A DNA stretch of 64,000 nucleotides from an uncultured Eubacteriales bacterium. GTDB lineage: Bacteria > Bacillota > Clostridia > Christensenellales > CAG-138. The stretch is from NCBI GenBank assembly GCA_900545265.1, contig UQYI01000015.1:1-64000 (forward strand), in the 5' to 3' direction. The translations under genes were made by a program, and so were the position numbers. Of this stretch, positions 1 to 8,877 are shown piece by piece. Positions within the stretch are counted from its first letter, which is position 1; each line of letters opens with the position of its first letter. The notes under the pieces are model-generated. The model searched no databases. It saw only the letters and a list, made by a program, of their open reading frames with translations, and was not told the origin of the DNA.

Positions 1-520
1 GCAAAAAATAATTCGTATTGCTGTATCTTCCCTCTGTTCCGGGTTCAAAGTGCAATGGTAGTTCACCAATTAGTTCAAAACATTCTGAAAGACTAACAGG
101 ATGGCATTCCGCAACAAGGCACTTATGAAACTCGATAATATCAGCCGGCGCTATTCCGTGCTCTGATTCATATTTACAGATTGCGTCAGGGATAATCCTA
201 TCACTGATATAATCAGGAATACCGCTTGAATGATGCAGCAGATGGCGGATTGTAATATTCTTCCCTTGGGGATATTGGGGGAAGTATGGTTCGATTGTAT
301 CATCCAAAGAAAGATTCCCCTGTTCTATCTGAAGGAAAATGGCTGCTGCGATAAATTGCTTAGACAGAGAAGCTAATGTAATTGTAGTGTGTGATGTGAA
401 GGGTGTGTTTGTGCCGTAATCAGCATTACCTTGGCAATATTCAAAAACAACCTGACCGTTTTTAAGGACAAGCACTCCACCTTGAAAATTCTTCTGGTTA
501 ATGTTTTCAAATGACTTCAT
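1..520 (-). CDS. Serine hydrolase of the beta-lactamase/penicillin-binding protein fold (C-terminus cut by window edge)
   Basis: The first 173 codons are visible. They show the class C beta-lactamase/DD-peptidase signature: SLSK (SxxK, Ser51-Lys54) with the catalytic serine, and Y-S-N at 166-168 as the second motif. The third motif (KTG-like) would lie beyond the edge. There is no signal peptide, so it is probably a cytosolic esterase-like hydrolase rather than a true beta-lactamase. The stretch is more AT-rich than the genes to its right, which hints at acquired DNA. No good Shine-Dalgarno precedes the ATG at 520. Its first base overlaps the stop of a 22-codon ORF upstream, so translation may be coupled. 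Substrate cannot be inferred. Confidence 0.85.
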   Translation of the reverse strand, partial: MKSFENINQKNFQGGVLVLKNGQVVFEYCQGNADYGTNTPFTSHTTITLASLSKQFIAAAIFLQIEQGNLSLDDTIEPYFPQYPQGKNITIRHLLHHSSGIPDYISDRIIPDAICKYESEHGIAPADIIEFHKCLVAECHPVSLSECFELIGELPLHFEPGTEGRYSNTNYFL

Positions 521-585
521 AAAGATTTTTTAATCAGATTCAAATTTTCGCTCTGCTCAAGCATTATAGCACTTTTTTCATCCAT
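517..585 (-). CDS. Possible 22-aa upstream ORF coupled to the serine hydrolase
   Basis: ATG at 585 opens a 22-codon frame (begins MDEKSAIM, ends IKKSL). Its TGA overlaps the ATG of the serine hydrolase. AAAGGAG lies upstream but about 12 nt from the ATG, which is rather far. A TATAAT lies inside the frame, so the frame may instead be the promoter region. It could be a coupling leader, the tail of a lost regulator, or chance. Confidence 0.25.
   Translation of the reverse strand: MDEKSAIMLEQSENLNLIKKSL
563..568 (-). promoter_or_regulatory. Extended -10 upstream of the serine hydrolase
   Basis: The minus strand reads TGCTATAAT, an extended -10 element, 43 bases before the hydrolase ATG. No good -35 is present. 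If it is used, the 22-aa ORF would not be fully transcribed. Confidence 0.4.
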
Positions 586-869
586 CTGGAATATCATCTC
601 CTTTCAATACCTCGTTGATATGCTGATTATGGCACATGAGGGTTATATTTCCTATTCTCTCTTCTCGATTTCTGCGAAATAGTGAAAGCTGCTGTCTATC
701 AAACTCTTTTGTGTTACTTTACCGCACATGAGCGTTAGGGGACGGCCTGTAATGGTTTTATACCCGGGCAAACGAAAGGTGAAAACAGAGAGCTTCTTTA
801 TATGTTTGTACGGAGGCAGCCCCAAAAGGGGAGTTCACGTTTGTTTCACAATGTACACTTTGTCGTCCC
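586..869. other. Intergenic stretch with nothing recognised
   Basis: AT-rich DNA between the divergent serine hydrolase and the hrcA promoter. I see no ORF with a ribosome binding site, no RNA gene and no repeat. A short GCCCC-aaaa-GGGG hairpin near 808-824 has no T-tract. Confidence 0.5.
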
Positions 870-898
870 TTGACTTTATGGGGGGATAGTGGTACATT
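870..898 (+). promoter_or_regulatory. SigA-type promoter of the hrcA operon
   Basis: TTGACT at 870-875, 17-bp spacer, TACATT at 893-898. The predicted transcription start near 905 is just upstream of the CIRCE operator, the usual arrangement for HrcA repression. Confidence 0.75.
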
Positions 899-910
899 TT
901 GAATCAGTGA

Positions 911-937
911 TTAGCACTCCTGCAAAATGAGTGCTAA
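911..937 (+). promoter_or_regulatory. CIRCE operator
   Basis: TTAGCACTC at 911-919, a 9-nt spacer, and GAGTGCTAA at 929-937 form a perfect CIRCE inverted repeat. CIRCE is the binding site of HrcA, encoded directly downstream, so the operon should be autoregulated and induced by heat. Confidence 0.97.
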
Positions 938-968
938 AACATAAAACGAGCGGAAAGGAGGCTTGGAT

Positions 969-2003
969 ATGGACTTAAATCCCAGAAAACTGCGGATACT
1001 AAAAACGATCATCGACGAGTATATCCTCTCCGCCGCTCCGGTCGGAAGCAAATTCATTGCAGAGAATGTTTCTTTCCGGGTCTCCCCGGCCACCATCCGC
1101 AACGAAATGGCAGATCTGGAGGAGCTTGGATATCTGGAGCAGCCTCACACCTCGGCGGGGCGGATCCCTTCGGATAAAGCGTACCGGCTGTATGTAGACA
1201 ACATGATGCAGCGGGCACAGCTTTCGCCTCAGGAGCTCAGCCAGATGAAGAACTTTGCCCAGGGGCGCATCAAGGGGATGGACGCCATCATGCGGGAAAC
1301 GGCCAGCGTGCTGAGCCATATTACCCATTATACATCCCTGGTGCTCATGCCGGAGAGCAGCACTAATCGGTTAAGGCATTTGCAGCTGGTGCCCCTTTCA
1401 GAAGGATATGCGCTGGTAGTGGTGGTTACCGATGCCGGTGTGGCGCGGGACAGCGTTATCCGCATCCCAACGGATATGGGCAGCGAGGAACTGGACATGA
1501 TTTCCAGAATGATCTCACAGAGCTTTTACAACTGCCCTATGTCACTCATTGCCGGGAAACTGGAAAAGGAACTGGGAGACAGCCTCCGGGATCGCAGTGC
1601 TTTTATAGAGGAGCTGCTGCATACCATGGAGGGGAGTCTTAACGCCAATGCCCATCGGCTGGCTCTTTCCGGAGCTACGAGAATGCTGGAATACCCGGAG
1701 TACAACGATTTCAAACGAGCCAGAGACCTTATGACGGCGGTGGAAAAGAAAGATGAACTCTACCGCATGGTAAAGAACGCAGGCGTCATGGAGGTGTCCG
1801 TCCGCATCGGCAGCGAGCTGGGAGAGGACATCTTTAAGGATTGCAGCCTGGTCACAGCTACCTACTCCATCGGGGAGGAACCCGTAGGGGTTATGGGGAT
1901 CATCGGTCCCACCCGGATGCAGTACGGCAAGGTGGTATCCGTGCTGGAATACATGCGCATGAGCCTGGGCGCCATATTGACCAATCTTTTAGAGGAGGAG
2001 TGA
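969..2003 (+). CDS. hrcA: Heat-inducible transcription repressor HrcA
   Basis: 344 aa, normal for the family. An N-terminal winged helix (about 1-75) carries a recognition helix around VSPATIRNEMADLE (residues 38-51), followed by the GAF-like HrcA effector domain. HrcA binds CIRCE and represses heat-shock operons; GroEL normally modulates its folding. ATG at 969 is chosen over TTG at 963 because AAAGGAGG (954-961) is 7 nt from the ATG but only 1 nt from the TTG. It is first in hrcA-grpE-dnaK-dnaJ, with a perfect CIRCE about 30 bp upstream. Confidence 0.97.
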   Translation: MDLNPRKLRILKTIIDEYILSAAPVGSKFIAENVSFRVSPATIRNEMADLEELGYLEQPHTSAGRIPSDKAYRLYVDNMMQRAQLSPQELSQMKNFAQGRIKGMDAIMRETASVLSHITHYTSLVLMPESSTNRLRHLQLVPLSEGYALVVVVTDAGVARDSVIRIPTDMGSEELDMISRMISQSFYNCPMSLIAGKLEKELGDSLRDRSAFIEELLHTMEGSLNANAHRLALSGATRMLEYPEYNDFKRARDLMTAVEKKDELYRMVKNAGVMEVSVRIGSELGEDIFKDCSLVTATYSIGEEPVGVMGIIGPTRMQYGKVVSVLEYMRMSLGAILTNLLEEE

Positions 2004-2009
2004 TGCTCC

Positions 2010-2609
2010 ATGAGCGAAGAAAAGAAGAACGTTCCCGAACAGGAAACCGAAAAGGAACCTGAAGTGCAGGAGACCCCCCAGGAAGAAACCCGGCAGGATA
2101 AGAAAAAGCTTTCCGAGCGTAAGCTCCGGGCCGAGCTGGACAAGGCCGAAAAGCGCGCCGCCGAAGCGGAAAACAAACTCAAGCACAAGCAGCAGGAGTT
2201 GGATGATACCATCCGGCTTCTCCAGAGGAATCAGGCCGATTTTGATAACTTCCGCCGGAGGAATAATTCTGTCCGGGCAGAAAGTTACGAAGCCGGCAAG
2301 CGGGATGCCATTGTGGAACTGCTCCCGGCTCTGGATGATTTTGAACGGATCATGGCTGCCGTGCAGGAGCCGGACGCTTCCTTTGTAGAAGGGATGCAGC
2401 TGGTATACAAAAAGTTTTCCGCCGCTCTCGGGAAACTGGGGCTCACGCCTTTGGAAGAGGAAGGGAAGTTTGATCCAAACCTGCATAACGCCATCATGAG
2501 TGAAGTGAAGGAAGGCGTGGAAAGCGGCACCATCCTGGATGTATTCCAGAAGGGCTACAAGGTGGGGGACAAGATCGTCCGCCACAGCATGGTGAAGGTT
2601 TCCGAATAA
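2010..2609 (+). CDS. grpE: Nucleotide exchange factor GrpE
   Basis: 199 aa. A long charged N-terminal coiled coil (about 1-85, rich in Glu/Lys) leads into the conserved core ADFDNFRRRN and a C-terminal beta domain ending in GDKIVRHSMVKV. GrpE is the dimeric cofactor that releases ADP from DnaK. It starts 6 nt after hrcA, with GGAGGAG overlapping the hrcA end. About 100 nt separate it from dnaK. Confidence 0.97.
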   Translation: MSEEKKNVPEQETEKEPEVQETPQEETRQDKKKLSERKLRAELDKAEKRAAEAENKLKHKQQELDDTIRLLQRNQADFDNFRRRNNSVRAESYEAGKRDAIVELLPALDDFERIMAAVQEPDASFVEGMQLVYKKFSAALGKLGLTPLEEEGKFDPNLHNAIMSEVKEGVESGTILDVFQKGYKVGDKIVRHSMVKVSE

Positions 2610-2708
2610 AAACCTTTTCAAAAAAGTTTGAAAACGCCTGCGGGCGGTTCCAATAAAACAAGAAATAATAAAGCAAAACAACGAAAGTTCAAATAGGAGG
2701 AAACATTT

Positions 2709-4553
2709 ATGGGTAAAATCATCGGTATTGACTTGGGTACTACGAATTCCTGCGTGGCGGTTTTGGAAGGCGGCGAGCCTGTTGTAATCCCTAACAGCGA
2801 AGGTGCACGCACCACCCCCTCCGTGGTGGCATTTAAAGACGGTGAGCGTATGGTGGGTACTATTGCAAAGCGGCAGGCCATCACCAATCCCACCCGGACC
2901 ATCTCCTCCATCAAGCGTGAGATGGGTACCAATCATAAAGTAAGCATCGACGGCAAGGAGTATACGCCGCAGGAGATCAGCGCCATGATCCTGCAGAAGC
3001 TCAAGGCCGACGCCGAAAGCTATCTGGGAGAGAAGATCACCCAGGCTGTTATCACCGTGCCCGCCTACTTTACCGACGCACAGCGGCAGGCTACCAAGGA
3101 CGCCGGCCGGATCGCCGGATTGGATGTGCTGCGTATCATCAACGAGCCTACGGCGGCTTCTCTTGCCTATGGCCTGGATAAAGAGAATAACCAGAAGATC
3201 CTGGTGTACGACCTGGGCGGCGGCACCTTTGATGTAAGCATTCTGGAGATCGGCGACGGCGTATTCGAAGTGCTGGCTACGGCGGGCAACAACCGTTTGG
3301 GCGGCGATGACTTTGACCAGAGGATCATGGAATACGTGGCTTCTGACTTCAAGCGCAACACCGGCATTGATCTGCTCAAAGACAAGACGGCTGCCCAGCG
3401 TCTGAAGGAAGCTGCCGAAAAGGCCAAGATCGAGCTTTCCGGCGTAACCACCACCAATATCAACCTGCCCTATATCGCTATGGATGCTTCCGGGGCCAAG
3501 AACATTGATATGACTCTGACCCGGGCCAAGTTCAATGAACTCATCAGCGATCTGGTGGATCAGACCAAGGTGTGTGTGCAGAAGGCCATGCAGGATGCAG
3601 GACTGACCAATGCACAGATCGACAAGGTCATTCTGGTAGGCGGCTCCAGCCGTATTCCCTGCGTACAGGATATGGTTCGCACCATTACCGGCAAAGAGCC
3701 CTTTAAGGGCATCAACCCCGATGAATGTGTAGCCATCGGCGCAGCCATTCAGGGCGGCGTGCTGGGCGGCGAAGTCAAAGACGTGCTGCTGCTGGATGTT
3801 ACGCCTCTGTCTTTGGGTATTGAGACTGTGGGCGGTGTGTTTACCCGCCTGATCGATCGTAACACCACCATTCCCACCAAGAAGAGCCAGATCTTCTCTA
3901 CCGCTGCAGATGGCCAGACTTCCGTGGAGGTGCATGTGCTTCAGGGCGAACGGGAAATGGCACAGTACAATAAGACGCTGGGCCGCTTCCAGCTGACGGG
4001 CATTGCCCCCGCTCCCCGTGGGGTGCCTCAGATCGAGGTCACCTTTGACATCGACGCCAACGGTATCGTCCATGTATCTGCCAAGGATCTGGGCACCGGC
4101 AATCAGCAGCAGGTGACCATCACCGCTTCCACCAACCTCAATGAGGATGAGATCAAGAAGGCGGTAGAGGATGCTGAGCGTTACGCCAGCGAGGATAAGA
4201 AGCGTAAGGAAGAGGTAGACACCCGCAACCACGCCGACCAGCTGGTATATACCACCGAAAAGACCCTGAAGGAGCTGGGTGATAAGCTCAGCACTGATGA
4301 TAAATCCCGCATTGAAGGACTGGTAGCGGATCTGCGCAAGGCGCTGGAGGGCACCGATACTGCCGCCATCAAGGCAGCAACCGATAAGCTCACCGAGACC
4401 AGCTACGAAGTCTTTGGCAAGATCTATCAGCAGCAGCAGGCGCAGGGCGGCCAGGCAGGCCCCGATATGGGCGGCAACGGCGGCAGCAACGGTAACAACG
4501 GCCAGAACGGCGGCGACGATGTGGTGGATGCAGACTACGAGGTAGTCAAGTAA
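2709..4553 (+). CDS. dnaK: Molecular chaperone DnaK (Hsp70)
   Basis: 614 aa. The N-terminal ATPase domain (about 1-360) shows the phosphate-binding loop IDLGTTNSC (7-15) and DLGGGTFDVSILEIG. The substrate-binding domain begins after the VLLLDVTPLSLGIET linker and is followed by a helical lid. The tail is rich in Gly/Asn/Gln and ends VDADYEVVK, close to the usual C-terminal EVVD-like signature. AGGAGG sits about 8 nt before the ATG. It acts in the cytosol with GrpE and DnaJ encoded on either side. No truncation is seen. Confidence 0.98.
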   Translation: MGKIIGIDLGTTNSCVAVLEGGEPVVIPNSEGARTTPSVVAFKDGERMVGTIAKRQAITNPTRTISSIKREMGTNHKVSIDGKEYTPQEISAMILQKLKADAESYLGEKITQAVITVPAYFTDAQRQATKDAGRIAGLDVLRIINEPTAASLAYGLDKENNQKILVYDLGGGTFDVSILEIGDGVFEVLATAGNNRLGGDDFDQRIMEYVASDFKRNTGIDLLKDKTAAQRLKEAAEKAKIELSGVTTTNINLPYIAMDASGAKNIDMTLTRAKFNELISDLVDQTKVCVQKAMQDAGLTNAQIDKVILVGGSSRIPCVQDMVRTITGKEPFKGINPDECVAIGAAIQGGVLGGEVKDVLLLDVTPLSLGIETVGGVFTRLIDRNTTIPTKKSQIFSTAADGQTSVEVHVLQGEREMAQYNKTLGRFQLTGIAPAPRGVPQIEVTFDIDANGIVHVSAKDLGTGNQQQVTITASTNLNEDEIKKAVEDAERYASEDKKRKEEVDTRNHADQLVYTTEKTLKELGDKLSTDDKSRIEGLVADLRKALEGTDTAAIKAATDKLTETSYEVFGKIYQQQQAQGGQAGPDMGGNGGSNGNNGQNGGDDVVDADYEVVK

Positions 4554-4643
4554 CTAACTCTCCCCTTCATGAGAGCATATGGAAAGGGAGCTGTCCGGGT
4601 GCACCGGGCAGCTTCCTCCGTGCAAAAGCAGAGGTGACAGATC

Positions 4644-5792
4644 ATGGCAGAAAAAAGGGACTATTACGATGTGTTAGGCGTCAGCAAGGATGCGACGGAT
4701 GCACAGATCAAGAGCGCATTCCGCAAGGCGGCTAAGACGTGTCATCCTGATCTGCACCCGGATGATAAAGCGGCTGAGGCAAAATTCAAGGAGCTCAACG
4801 AGGCTTACGAAGTTCTTTCCGACCCGGAAAAGCGCAGCAAATATGATCAGTTCGGCTTTGCGGCCTTTGACCCCACCATGGGCGGCGGCGCTTATCAGGG
4901 CGGCGCAGGGGCCGGATTCGGCGGCTTTGATGATATTATCAATAGCTTCTTCGGCGGCGGTTTTTCCGGCGGCTTCGGCGGAGGCGGTTCCGCACGCAGG
5001 GATGCACCCATGGCAGGTGACGATTTAAGATACAACCTGAGCATCAGCTTTGAAGAAGCGGCCTTCGGGGTGACCAAGGAGTTCACCATTCCCCGGGAGG
5101 AGGAGTGCGATGCCTGCCGCGGCACCGGAGCCAAAGCGGGCACCAGCCCGGTGCGCTGTCCCACCTGCAATGGTACGGGTCAGGTGCGCACCCAGCAGAA
5201 CACTCCTTTTGGAGCCTTTACCACCTCCCGCCCCTGCTCCGCCTGCGGCGGTACGGGGAAATACATCAAAGAGCCCTGCCCGGAATGCCGGGGCAAGGGA
5301 CGGGTACGCAAAAATACCCGTATCTCTTTGAAAGTACCGGCGGGCATAGACGATGGGCAGATCATCAACATGCGTGGCCAGGGGGAGGCGGGCTTCAAAG
5401 GCGGTCCCAGAGGCAACCTGTATGTGACCGTTACCGTCAAGCCCCATAAGCAGTTCACACGTAACGGAAGCAATCTGCTGATCGATATGCAGGTGCCCTT
5501 TACCACCATGGCCATGGGCGGGGAGATTGTAGTGCCCACCCTGAAGGATCCGGTGCGGTATACCATTCCCGCCGGGACCCAGAACGGTACCACTTTCCGG
5601 CTGCGGGAGCAGGGTATCCCCGTGCTTAATTCCAAGAGCCGGGGGGATTTGCTGGTCACTGTAGAAACCATGGTACCAAAGCGCCTGACAGAGCAGCAGA
5701 AGGATATCCTTCGGCAGTTTGCCGTGGCCAGCGGAGATGAACCCGCACCCAAGCCGGGCCGTTCCATCCGGGACATTTTCAGAAACAAATAG
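4644..5792 (+). CDS. dnaJ: Chaperone co-factor DnaJ (Hsp40, class I)
   Basis: 382 aa. J domain with HPD at 34-36, then a Gly/Phe-rich linker (about 80-120). Four CxxCxGxG-type zinc repeats follow (CDACRGTG, CPTCNGTG, CSACGGTG, CPECRGKG), then the C-terminal substrate-binding domain. It delivers clients to DnaK and stimulates its ATPase. The 90-nt gap after dnaK contains a GC-rich hairpin (about 4591-4613) without a T-run, perhaps an RNA-processing site. A strong terminator follows, so this is the operon's last gene. Confidence 0.98.
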   Translation: MAEKRDYYDVLGVSKDATDAQIKSAFRKAAKTCHPDLHPDDKAAEAKFKELNEAYEVLSDPEKRSKYDQFGFAAFDPTMGGGAYQGGAGAGFGGFDDIINSFFGGGFSGGFGGGGSARRDAPMAGDDLRYNLSISFEEAAFGVTKEFTIPREEECDACRGTGAKAGTSPVRCPTCNGTGQVRTQQNTPFGAFTTSRPCSACGGTGKYIKEPCPECRGKGRVRKNTRISLKVPAGIDDGQIINMRGQGEAGFKGGPRGNLYVTVTVKPHKQFTRNGSNLLIDMQVPFTTMAMGGEIVVPTLKDPVRYTIPAGTQNGTTFRLREQGIPVLNSKSRGDLLVTVETMVPKRLTEQQKDILRQFAVASGDEPAPKPGRSIRDIFRNK

Positions 5793-5811
5793 AAAAGCAG
5801 TAAAAAGAAAG

Positions 5812-5852
5812 AAGCTCCTCCGTATGCAACCCTGTATATGGAGGAGCTTTTT
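5812..5852 (+). terminator. Terminator of the hrcA-dnaJ operon, probably bidirectional
   Basis: AAGCTCCTCC (5812-5821) pairs with GGAGGAGCTT (5840-5849), followed by a T-run. On the minus strand the same stem is followed by a T-rich stretch, so it can also end the converging proC transcript. Confidence 0.9.
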
Positions 5853-5879
5853 GTGTGCGTCTGCTTTTATTTTGATGGG

Positions 5880-6677
5880 TCAGCCCAGCTCTTTGCTGCG
5901 GGTCACGGCGGCGTCCAAGGCTTCCATAACGGCGGAGCGGAAACCGTGAGCCTCCAGCGCCCGGACGCCGGCTATGGTGCTGCCTCCGGGACTGCATACA
6001 TCATCCTTCAGGGCTTCCGGATGCTTGCCGCTTTCCAGTACCATTCGAGCGCTGCCCAGAAGCATTTGCGCCGCATACTGGCGGGCTTTCTGACGGGGAA
6101 CACCCCGCAGCACGGCTCCGTCACAAAGAGCGTTCAGGAACATATAGGCATAAGCCGGGCCGCAGCCGGACAGGGTTCCGGCCGCATCCATCAGATCTTC
6201 GGGGATCTCATCCACAAGGCCGCTGGGATCCATAAGCACCCGGAAAGCTTTTACGTCCTCGGGGGATACGCTGCCATTGGCGCAGAACAGCGTCAGCCCT
6301 GCTCCCAGGGAACAGGGCGTGTTGGGCAGAATACGTAAGATCTTCTTTTCCGCCCCCAGCAGTTGTGCCAGCCGGGAAAGAGAAATACCTGCCAGCATGG
6401 ATACAAATATCCCCTGGCTGGCGGCAATAGGTTCCCTGTATTCTGCGGTAATGTGCACAAGATCCTGAGGCTTGCAGCCCAGAAACACAAATCTGCTCTG
6501 TGTAAAAACGATTTTCGGTTCTGCCCAGGAACAGCCGATCCTTTGGGCAGTTTCCCGGCTGTTTTCCGGCGTACGGCGGCACAGAACCACTTTTTCTTCC
6601 GTAACAGCCTTGACGACGGCCAGAGCCAGGGCACTGCCCATTTGCCCGGCGCCGAAAAAACCAGATTCAAATCGCAT
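5880..6677 (-). CDS. proC: Pyrroline-5-carboxylate reductase
   Basis: 265 aa. The N-terminal Rossmann motif GAGQMGSALA binds NAD(P)H. The C-terminal signature around LSGCGPAYAYMFLNAL (residues about 160-176) is typical of P5CR. It catalyses the last step of proline synthesis. AGGAG precedes the ATG. It lies 18 nt after proA on the minus strand and is intact, unlike proB upstream in the same cluster. Confidence 0.96.
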   Translation of the reverse strand: MRFESGFFGAGQMGSALALAVVKAVTEEKVVLCRRTPENSRETAQRIGCSWAEPKIVFTQSRFVFLGCKPQDLVHITAEYREPIAASQGIFVSMLAGISLSRLAQLLGAEKKILRILPNTPCSLGAGLTLFCANGSVSPEDVKAFRVLMDPSGLVDEIPEDLMDAAGTLSGCGPAYAYMFLNALCDGAVLRGVPRQKARQYAAQMLLGSARMVLESGKHPEALKDDVCSPGGSTIAGVRALEAHGFRSAVMEALDAAVTRSKELG

Positions 6678-6695
6678 AAGTAACTCCTTTTGGGT

Positions 6696-7952
6696 TCAGC
6701 GGATCTGTCCGCTGCCCTGAATGATATATTTGTAAGTGGTAAGTTCCTCCAGACCCATGGGCCCCCGGGCGTGAAGCTTTTGGGTGGAAATACCCATTTC
6801 GCAGCCCAGACCAAATTCGCCTCCGTCGGTAAAGCGGGTGGAGGCGTTGACGTATACGGCAGCACTGTCCACTTCCCCAAGAAATCGGTCTGCGGCATTT
6901 TTATCTGCGGTAACGATGGCCTCACTGTGGTGAGTGGAATGGGCAGCAATGTGGGTCAGGGCCTCGTCCATATCATTCACGATCTTTACAGCCAGAATAT
7001 AGTCCAGAAATTCCGTGTCAAAATCCGTTGGTCCTGCGGGGGTGCCGGGGATGTATCGGACGGATGTTTCGTCCAGCCGCAGCTCTACCGGGGGCAGGCC
7101 CTGCTGCTGCCGGGCTGTGACGAGGGTCTTCCGGAGGAGAGGCAGGAAGACGGGGGCAATGTCCCGATGCACCAGACAGACTTCCTCCGCATTGCACACA
7201 CTGGGACGGCTTGCCTTGGCATTTTCAATGATTCGGGCAGCCATAACAGGGTCGGCAGCCTTGTCCACATAGATATGGCAAATGCCCGTGCCGGTTTCGA
7301 TGCAGGGTACCCGGGCATTGTCTACACAGGCACGGATAAGTCCTGCTCCGCCCCGGGGGATGAGCAGATCCACCAGCCCCCGGGCTTCCATAATATCCCG
7401 GGCGCTTTGCCGGCTGGGATCCTCTGCCATGTGCAGCATATCAGGATCTGCACCGGCTTTTTCCATGCCGGCTTTCATGGCTCGAACAATGGCCTGAGCA
7501 CTTTGGAATGCTTCCTTTCCGGGGCGCAGGAAACAAACGTTGCCGCTTTTGAGCGCCAGAGCGGCAGCATCCGACGTTACATTGGGGCGGCTTTCATAAA
7601 TAATAGCTACCAGTCCCAAAGGCACCCGCACCTTGCGGATGCACAGGCCGTTGGGACGGATGTTTTCGCTGAGGATCTTTCCAACCGGATCAGGCAGTGC
7701 GGCCACTGCCCGAATGCCTTGGGCCATGGCGGCGATGCGGTCTTCCCGGAGCAGGAGCCTGTCCAGCATTACGGGCGGGAGGGCATCTTTTGCCAGTTCC
7801 ATATCCCGGGCATTGGCGGCGAGGATATCCGCCTGATTTTCCAGCAGGCTATCTGCCATAAGGAGGAGCATTTGGTTTTTCTGCGCCTCCGGCATGGCGG
7901 CCAATGTATTTTTACAGGCGTTGGTTTTCTTTAACAGCTCTATGGTAGTCAT
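6696..7952 (-). CDS. proA: Gamma-glutamyl phosphate reductase
   Basis: 418 aa, full length. Aldehyde-dehydrogenase-fold enzyme that reduces glutamyl-5-phosphate to glutamate semialdehyde. The catalytic cysteine is in RPSVCNAEEVC; ALKSGNVCFLRPG and the C-terminal LGCEMGISTQKLHARGP are family landmarks. Its ATG overlaps the proB stop by four bases (ATGA), so translation was probably coupled to proB before proB was disrupted. Confidence 0.97.
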   Translation of the reverse strand: MTTIELLKKTNACKNTLAAMPEAQKNQMLLLMADSLLENQADILAANARDMELAKDALPPVMLDRLLLREDRIAAMAQGIRAVAALPDPVGKILSENIRPNGLCIRKVRVPLGLVAIIYESRPNVTSDAAALALKSGNVCFLRPGKEAFQSAQAIVRAMKAGMEKAGADPDMLHMAEDPSRQSARDIMEARGLVDLLIPRGGAGLIRACVDNARVPCIETGTGICHIYVDKAADPVMAARIIENAKASRPSVCNAEEVCLVHRDIAPVFLPLLRKTLVTARQQQGLPPVELRLDETSVRYIPGTPAGPTDFDTEFLDYILAVKIVNDMDEALTHIAAHSTHHSEAIVTADKNAADRFLGEVDSAAVYVNASTRFTDGGEFGLGCEMGISTQKLHARGPMGLEELTTYKYIIQGSGQIR

Positions 7953-8731
7953 ACACAGGTCTCCTTTTCGGCCAGAAACCGGGTGCCAACGGCTTTTCCC
8001 GCGGCGATATCATAGAGTATATCGGGATTGCTTCCGTTGGCAATGACCATGGGGCAGCCTGCCGCCGTTGCGATCTGGGCGGCTTTGAGCTTGGTGGCCA
8101 TACCGCCGCTGCCAAGGCTGGAGCCGGGGACGCCTCCCAAAGCCAGGATGGTTTCGTCCAGACGCGCTACCAGAGGAATGGGCCGGGCATCGGGGAAACG
8201 GTGGGGATCCCGGTCAAACAATCCGTCGATGTCAGAAAGCAGCACCAGCAGATTTCCGTGGATCACCGCAGCTACTCGGGCAGAAAGCGTGTCGTTATCT
8301 CCGATAACGATCTCTTCCGTAGAAACGGTATCGTTTTCGTTGATAATGGGCAGGGCGCCAGGTCCAGCAGTCTTGACAGTGTGTTGGAAAAATGAGTCAG
8401 CCGGCTTTCGCACAGCAGATCCGGCGCCGTAATGAGAAGCTGAGCCACGATATGATTGTATTCCCGAAAAAACTTATCATAAATATACATGAGCTCGCAT
8501 TGGCCCACCGCAGCGGCGGCCTGTTTTCCCGGCATATCCGATGGACGCTGGGACAGATTCAGTTTGCCTACTCCCATGGCAATGGCCCCGGAGCGGAGGA
8601 TACCAGAACCACCTGATGCCCGGCGTTTTCAAGTCGCTCAATACCTTACACAGCTGTTCCATCCGTTGGATGTGTAGCCGTCCTGTGGGATGGGCCAGTG
8701 TGGAGCTGCCGACCTTTACAATGATGCGCAT
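7949..8731 (-). pseudogene. proB: Glutamate 5-kinase, disrupted by three indels
   Basis: The protein can be recovered only by changing frame three times. MRIIVKVGSSTL...VLSDLK is followed by a missing A in an A-run at about 8626-8629. Then comes AGHQVVLVSS and a 5-bp insertion near 8590-8599. SGAIAMGVGK...SRLLDL follows, then a missing G near 8358-8359, then GALPIINENDTVSTEE to the end. The total is 783 nt, so start and stop share one frame but stops lie between. The kinase core is otherwise very well conserved and lacks a PUA domain. AAAGGAGG lies 9 nt before the ATG. Either a recent pseudogene or an assembly problem. Confidence 0.9.
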
Positions 8732-8800
8732 GATGCATTGCCTCCTTTACAGGCGGATAAGCAAGCGGAATATGCTTCCTTATTCGCAAAAACGGTTATT

Positions 8801-8806
8801 ATTATA
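8801..8806 (-). promoter_or_regulatory. Likely -10 of the proBAC cluster
   Basis: TATAAT on the minus strand, about 70 nt upstream of the proB ATG. No strong -35 is visible at 17 nt. It is the only good -10 in the gap before proB. Confidence 0.45.
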
Positions 8807-8837
8807 CACATTCTGCACCAAAAGAAAAGATAAAAAT

Positions 8838-8860
8838 AAAAAAGCCCTCTTTCGAGGGCC
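8838..8860 (-). terminator. Terminator after the ECF S-component gene
   Basis: On the minus strand GCCCTC-gaaa-GAGGGC is followed by six T residues. It lies 18 bases after the stop of the ECF gene and separates it from proB. Confidence 0.92.
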
Positions 8861-8877
8861 AGGAGGAAAGGAGAAAA

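Noticed and set aside
1989..4232. Very long minus-strand open frame opposite grpE-dnaK
   Set aside because: It mirrors dnaK and grpE in the opposite strand, has no ribosome site and an unnatural composition.
4591..4613. GC-rich hairpin between dnaK and dnaJ as a terminator
   Set aside because: No T-tract follows. It might be a processing site at most.
6690..7934. Long plus-strand frame opposite proA
   Set aside because: Shadow of proA; no family resemblance.
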